DNA from: an uncultured Ruminococcus sp.
GTDB taxonomy: Bacteria > Bacillota > Clostridia > Oscillospirales > Ruminococcaceae
Direction of reading: 5' to 3'
NCBI GenBank assembly: GCA_946540705.1
Contig: CAMNJD010000457.1
Coordinates: 1-7,823, forward strand
Length of the DNA stretch: 7,823 bases
The notes below the pieces were generated by a model. The model did not search any database. It was not told where the DNA came from and saw only the letters and a list, made by a program, of their open reading frames with translations. Each line of letters starts with the position of its first letter. The first letter of the stretch is position 1. Shown piece after piece: positions 5,999 through 7,823 of this stretch. Position numbers and translations under genes: made by a program.

Positions 5999-7522
5999 AT
6001 GAAGAAAGCACCTGTTGCAATGCTGATTATGGACGGCTTCGGAATTAACCCGAGCGACTACGGCAATGCGATCAAGGCAGCGAAAACACCGAATCTCGAC
6101 CGCTACTTCGCGTCCTGCCCGAATACGATCATCGGCGCCTCCGGCCTCGATGTCGGTCTGCCGGACGGACAGATGGGCAACTCTGAGGTCGGTCACACCA
6201 ATATGGGCGCGGGCAGAATCGTCTACCAGCAGCTCGTCAAGATCACCAAGTCCATTCAGGACGGCGATTTCTTTGAGAATCCCGCACTGAAAGCGGCCAT
6301 GCAGAACGCAAAGGACAAGGACACTGCCCTGCACCTGATGGGTCTGCTCTCGCCCGGCGGCGTTCACAGCCACATGACCCATATGTACGGCCTTGTGGAA
6401 ATGGCAAAGCGCTTCGGACTCGAAAAGGTCTATATTCATGCATTTCTCGACGGCAGAGATGTGCCGCCGTCCTCCGCAGCGGAGTACATGGAGGAGGCAG
6501 TCGCAGAGCTGAACCGGATCGGCCTGGGCAAGATCGGCGTGATCTCCGGCAGATTCTATGCAATGGACAGAGACAATGCATGGGACCGCGTTGAAAAGGC
6601 CTATGCGGCACTGGTCTACGGCGAGGGCGTGCAGGAGGATGACCCGGTGCAGGCGATCAGGAATTCCTACGGGAACGGCGTCACCGATGAGTTCATGCTT
6701 CCGACCGTTGTTGCGAAGGATGCGAAGATCGCAGAGGGTGACAGCGTGATCTTCTTCAACTTCCGCCCTGACCGTGCAAGACAGATCACCCGTGCGTTTG
6801 TCGATCCGGAATTCAAGGGATTCGAGCGCAAAAACGGCTTTTTCCCGGTGCATTTCGTCTGCATGGCGCAGTATGATGCTGCGATGCCGAATGTCTCGGT
6901 CGCATTCCCGCCCGAGGAGCTGACCATGACCCTCGGCGAATATCTCGCAAAATGCGGCAAGACCCAGCTCCGCATCGCAGAGACACAGAAGTATGCGCAT
7001 GTGACATTCTTCTTCAACGGCGGCGAGGAAAAGCAGTTTGACGGCGAGGAGCGCATTCTCATCAAGTCTCCGGACGTTGAGACATTCGACCTGAAGCCGG
7101 ACATGAGCGCTTATGAGGTCACGGAGGCTGTCCTGAAGGAGATCGCCGCGGACAAGTTCGATGCGATCATCCTGAACTATGCAAACTGCGACATGGTCGG
7201 CCACACGGGCATTTTTGATGCGGCTGTCAAGGCGGTCGAGGCGGTTGATGACTGCATCGGTCAGGTCACGGAGGCGATTCTTGCAAAGGGCGGCAAGGTG
7301 ATCATCACCGCCGATCACGGCAATGCGGACAAGATGATGGAGGACGACGGCTCGCCGTTCACCGCGCATACCACAAATCCGGTTCCGGCGATCATTGTCG
7401 GCTCGGACTGCAAGAAGCTCAGGGAGGGCGGTGTCCTTGCGGATCTCGCACCGACGATGCTTCAGCTCATGGGGCTGCCGCAGCCGAAGGAAATGACCGG
7501 CAAGACGCTGATTGCGGAGTAA
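5999..7522 (+). CDS. gpmI: 2,3-bisphosphoglycerate-independent phosphoglycerate mutase
   Basis: This cytosolic, metal-dependent enzyme (normally Mn2+) converts 3-phosphoglycerate to 2-phosphoglycerate through a phosphoserine intermediate. It belongs to the alkaline phosphatase superfamily. The 507 residues match the usual length of about 510. Visible active-site residues include Asp12 (IMDGFG), the nucleophile Ser62 in MGNSEVGH (59-66), and His123 in GGVHSH. DGRD (151-154), Arg185 and Arg191 in SGRFYAMDRD, RPDRAR (256-261) and Lys331 in ETQKYAH are also present. The metal ligands Asp398 and His402 lie in NCDMVGH, Asp439 and His440 in ADHGN, and His457 in TAHTTNPVP. Numbering after about 250 runs five below the Geobacillus enzyme. 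AAGGAG (5984-5989) lies nine nt before ATG. The gene ends the glycolytic cluster, 17 nt before an intrinsic terminator. Confidence 0.98.
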   Translation: MKKAPVAMLIMDGFGINPSDYGNAIKAAKTPNLDRYFASCPNTIIGASGLDVGLPDGQMGNSEVGHTNMGAGRIVYQQLVKITKSIQDGDFFENPALKAAMQNAKDKDTALHLMGLLSPGGVHSHMTHMYGLVEMAKRFGLEKVYIHAFLDGRDVPPSSAAEYMEEAVAELNRIGLGKIGVISGRFYAMDRDNAWDRVEKAYAALVYGEGVQEDDPVQAIRNSYGNGVTDEFMLPTVVAKDAKIAEGDSVIFFNFRPDRARQITRAFVDPEFKGFERKNGFFPVHFVCMAQYDAAMPNVSVAFPPEELTMTLGEYLAKCGKTQLRIAETQKYAHVTFFFNGGEEKQFDGEERILIKSPDVETFDLKPDMSAYEVTEAVLKEIAADKFDAIILNYANCDMVGHTGIFDAAVKAVEAVDDCIGQVTEAILAKGGKVIITADHGNADKMMEDDGSPFTAHTTNPVPAIIVGSDCKKLREGGVLADLAPTMLQLMGLPQPKEMTGKTLIAE

Positions 7523-7538
7523 TCAACAGCAAAGAGAA

Positions 7539-7571
7539 CCGGCTCAGATCACACAGTCTGAGCCGGCTTTT
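7539..7571 (+). terminator. Rho-independent terminator of gpmI
   Basis: CCGGCTCAGA (7539-7548) pairs perfectly with TCTGAGCCGG (7557-7566) around an 8-nt loop and is followed by CTTTT (7567-7571). It lies 17 nt after the gpmI stop and is the clearest intrinsic terminator in the window. It marks the end of the glycolytic transcript. Confidence 0.85.
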
Positions 7572-7719
7572 GCATACACGGACGGCGGCCTGAAACGGCT
7601 TTGCGGTTTGCGTGCAGGATTTCAGGTATTCCCGATATGCATTCTGCGTTTGATTGATCTTGCTGCTCCCGCGGTCCGGGGCGCTGGGCGCAATTCCTGA
7701 GAGAGAACTGCAAGAGAAC

Positions 7720-7755
7720 CCCCGCCCCCGGTACGGGAGTGGCTGAATCGGGGAG
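7720..7755 (+). promoter_or_regulatory. C-rich leader able to pair with the ribosome binding site of the next gene
   Basis: CCCCG (7720-7724) is complementary to CGGGG (7749-7753), which contains most of the GGGGAG ribosome binding site at 7750-7755. A small CCCG-GTA-CGGG hairpin (7727-7737) would sit inside. The fold could occlude the ribosome binding site. Complementarity is visible; control of translation is inference. Confidence 0.3.
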
Positions 7756-7763
7756 TTATAGAT

Positions 7764-7823
7764 ATGGATTTGCATTTTGCATTTTTGTATTCAGCGGTGC
7801 AAAAGATCGGTGAATGGGGGAAG
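7764..7823 (+). CDS. Start of an unidentified gene, cut by the window end
   Basis: An open frame begins with ATG at 7764 and runs uninterrupted for 20 codons to the end of the window, reading MDLHFAFLYSAVQKIGEW and onward. GGGGAG (7750-7755) lies 8 nt before the ATG, spacing like that of the other genes here. The amphipathic, ordinary composition looks like a true N-terminus. It lies downstream of the gpmI terminator, so it should belong to a separate transcript, but I see no convincing promoter in 7572-7749. Too little is present to assign a function. A chance frame remains possible because it is so short. Confidence 0.55.
   Translation, partial: MDLHFAFLYSAVQKIGEWGK

Noticed and set aside
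5991..6002. Mini-frame ATG CTA CTA TGA whose stop overlaps the gpmI start
   Set aside because: The AAGGAG site is only 1 nt from this ATG, too close for initiation, while it is nine nt from the gpmI ATG. Probably chance.
5718..6002. 94-codon plus-strand frame between tpiA and gpmI
   Set aside because: It has no ribosome binding site, an Arg/Cys/Pro-rich composition, and runs through the hairpins. It looks like translated non-coding DNA.
5810..7369. 519-codon minus-strand open frame opposite gpmI, and a 345-codon one opposite tpiA (4869-5906)
   Set aside because: Both lie opposite well-supported enzymes with intact catalytic motifs. They arise from codon bias keeping the complementary frame free of stops.
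7467..7775. 102-codon minus-strand frame across the gpmI end and its terminator
   Set aside because: It overlaps the 3' end of gpmI and the terminator, has no recognisable domain, and its start lies inside the better-supported plus-strand frame at 7764.

Overview
This window is a glycolytic gene cluster, all on the + strand. The likely source is a Gram-positive, Clostridia-type bacterium, most plausibly a gut Ruminococcus/Oscillospiraceae relative. That placement is inferred from strong GGAG-type ribosome binding sites before nearly every gene, GC-rich coding sequence beside AT-rich promoter DNA, 2,3-bisphosphoglycerate-independent phosphoglycerate mutase, and GC-rich hairpin elements of a kind I associate with these genomes. 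No marker gene or database search confirms it.

Layout: 1-63 holds three tandem hairpins resembling a dispersed intergenic repeat. An AT-rich block with an inverted repeat (96-116), a T-run and a good sigma-A promoter (164-192) precedes pgk (271-1500). A 16-bp stem-loop without a U-tract lies just after pgk. Four tightly packed genes follow (1578-4858). The first three encode related proteins with two N-terminal membrane helices and an alpha-helical, TPR-like cytosolic domain. The fourth encodes a small membrane protein with a beta-rich middle resembling DUF3592. Then come tpiA (4923-5699), a 299-nt intergenic region full of hairpins (5700-5998), gpmI (5999-7522) and a clear intrinsic terminator (7539-7571). 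After about 190 nt with no recognised gene, a new reading frame with a good ribosome binding site starts at 7764 and runs off the window end.

The three recognised enzymes are lower-glycolysis steps: triose-phosphate isomerase, phosphoglycerate kinase and phosphoglycerate mutase. gap and eno, which often accompany them, are not in the window. Genes 271-5699 are tightly spaced and probably co-transcribed from the pgk promoter. The read-through stem-loop after pgk may set pgk mRNA above the downstream membrane genes. gpmI may belong to the same transcript or be separately controlled through its long structured leader.

The most unusual content is the trio of paralogous membrane/helical-repeat genes plus the small membrane gene inserted between pgk and tpiA. 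I recognise no named function for them.
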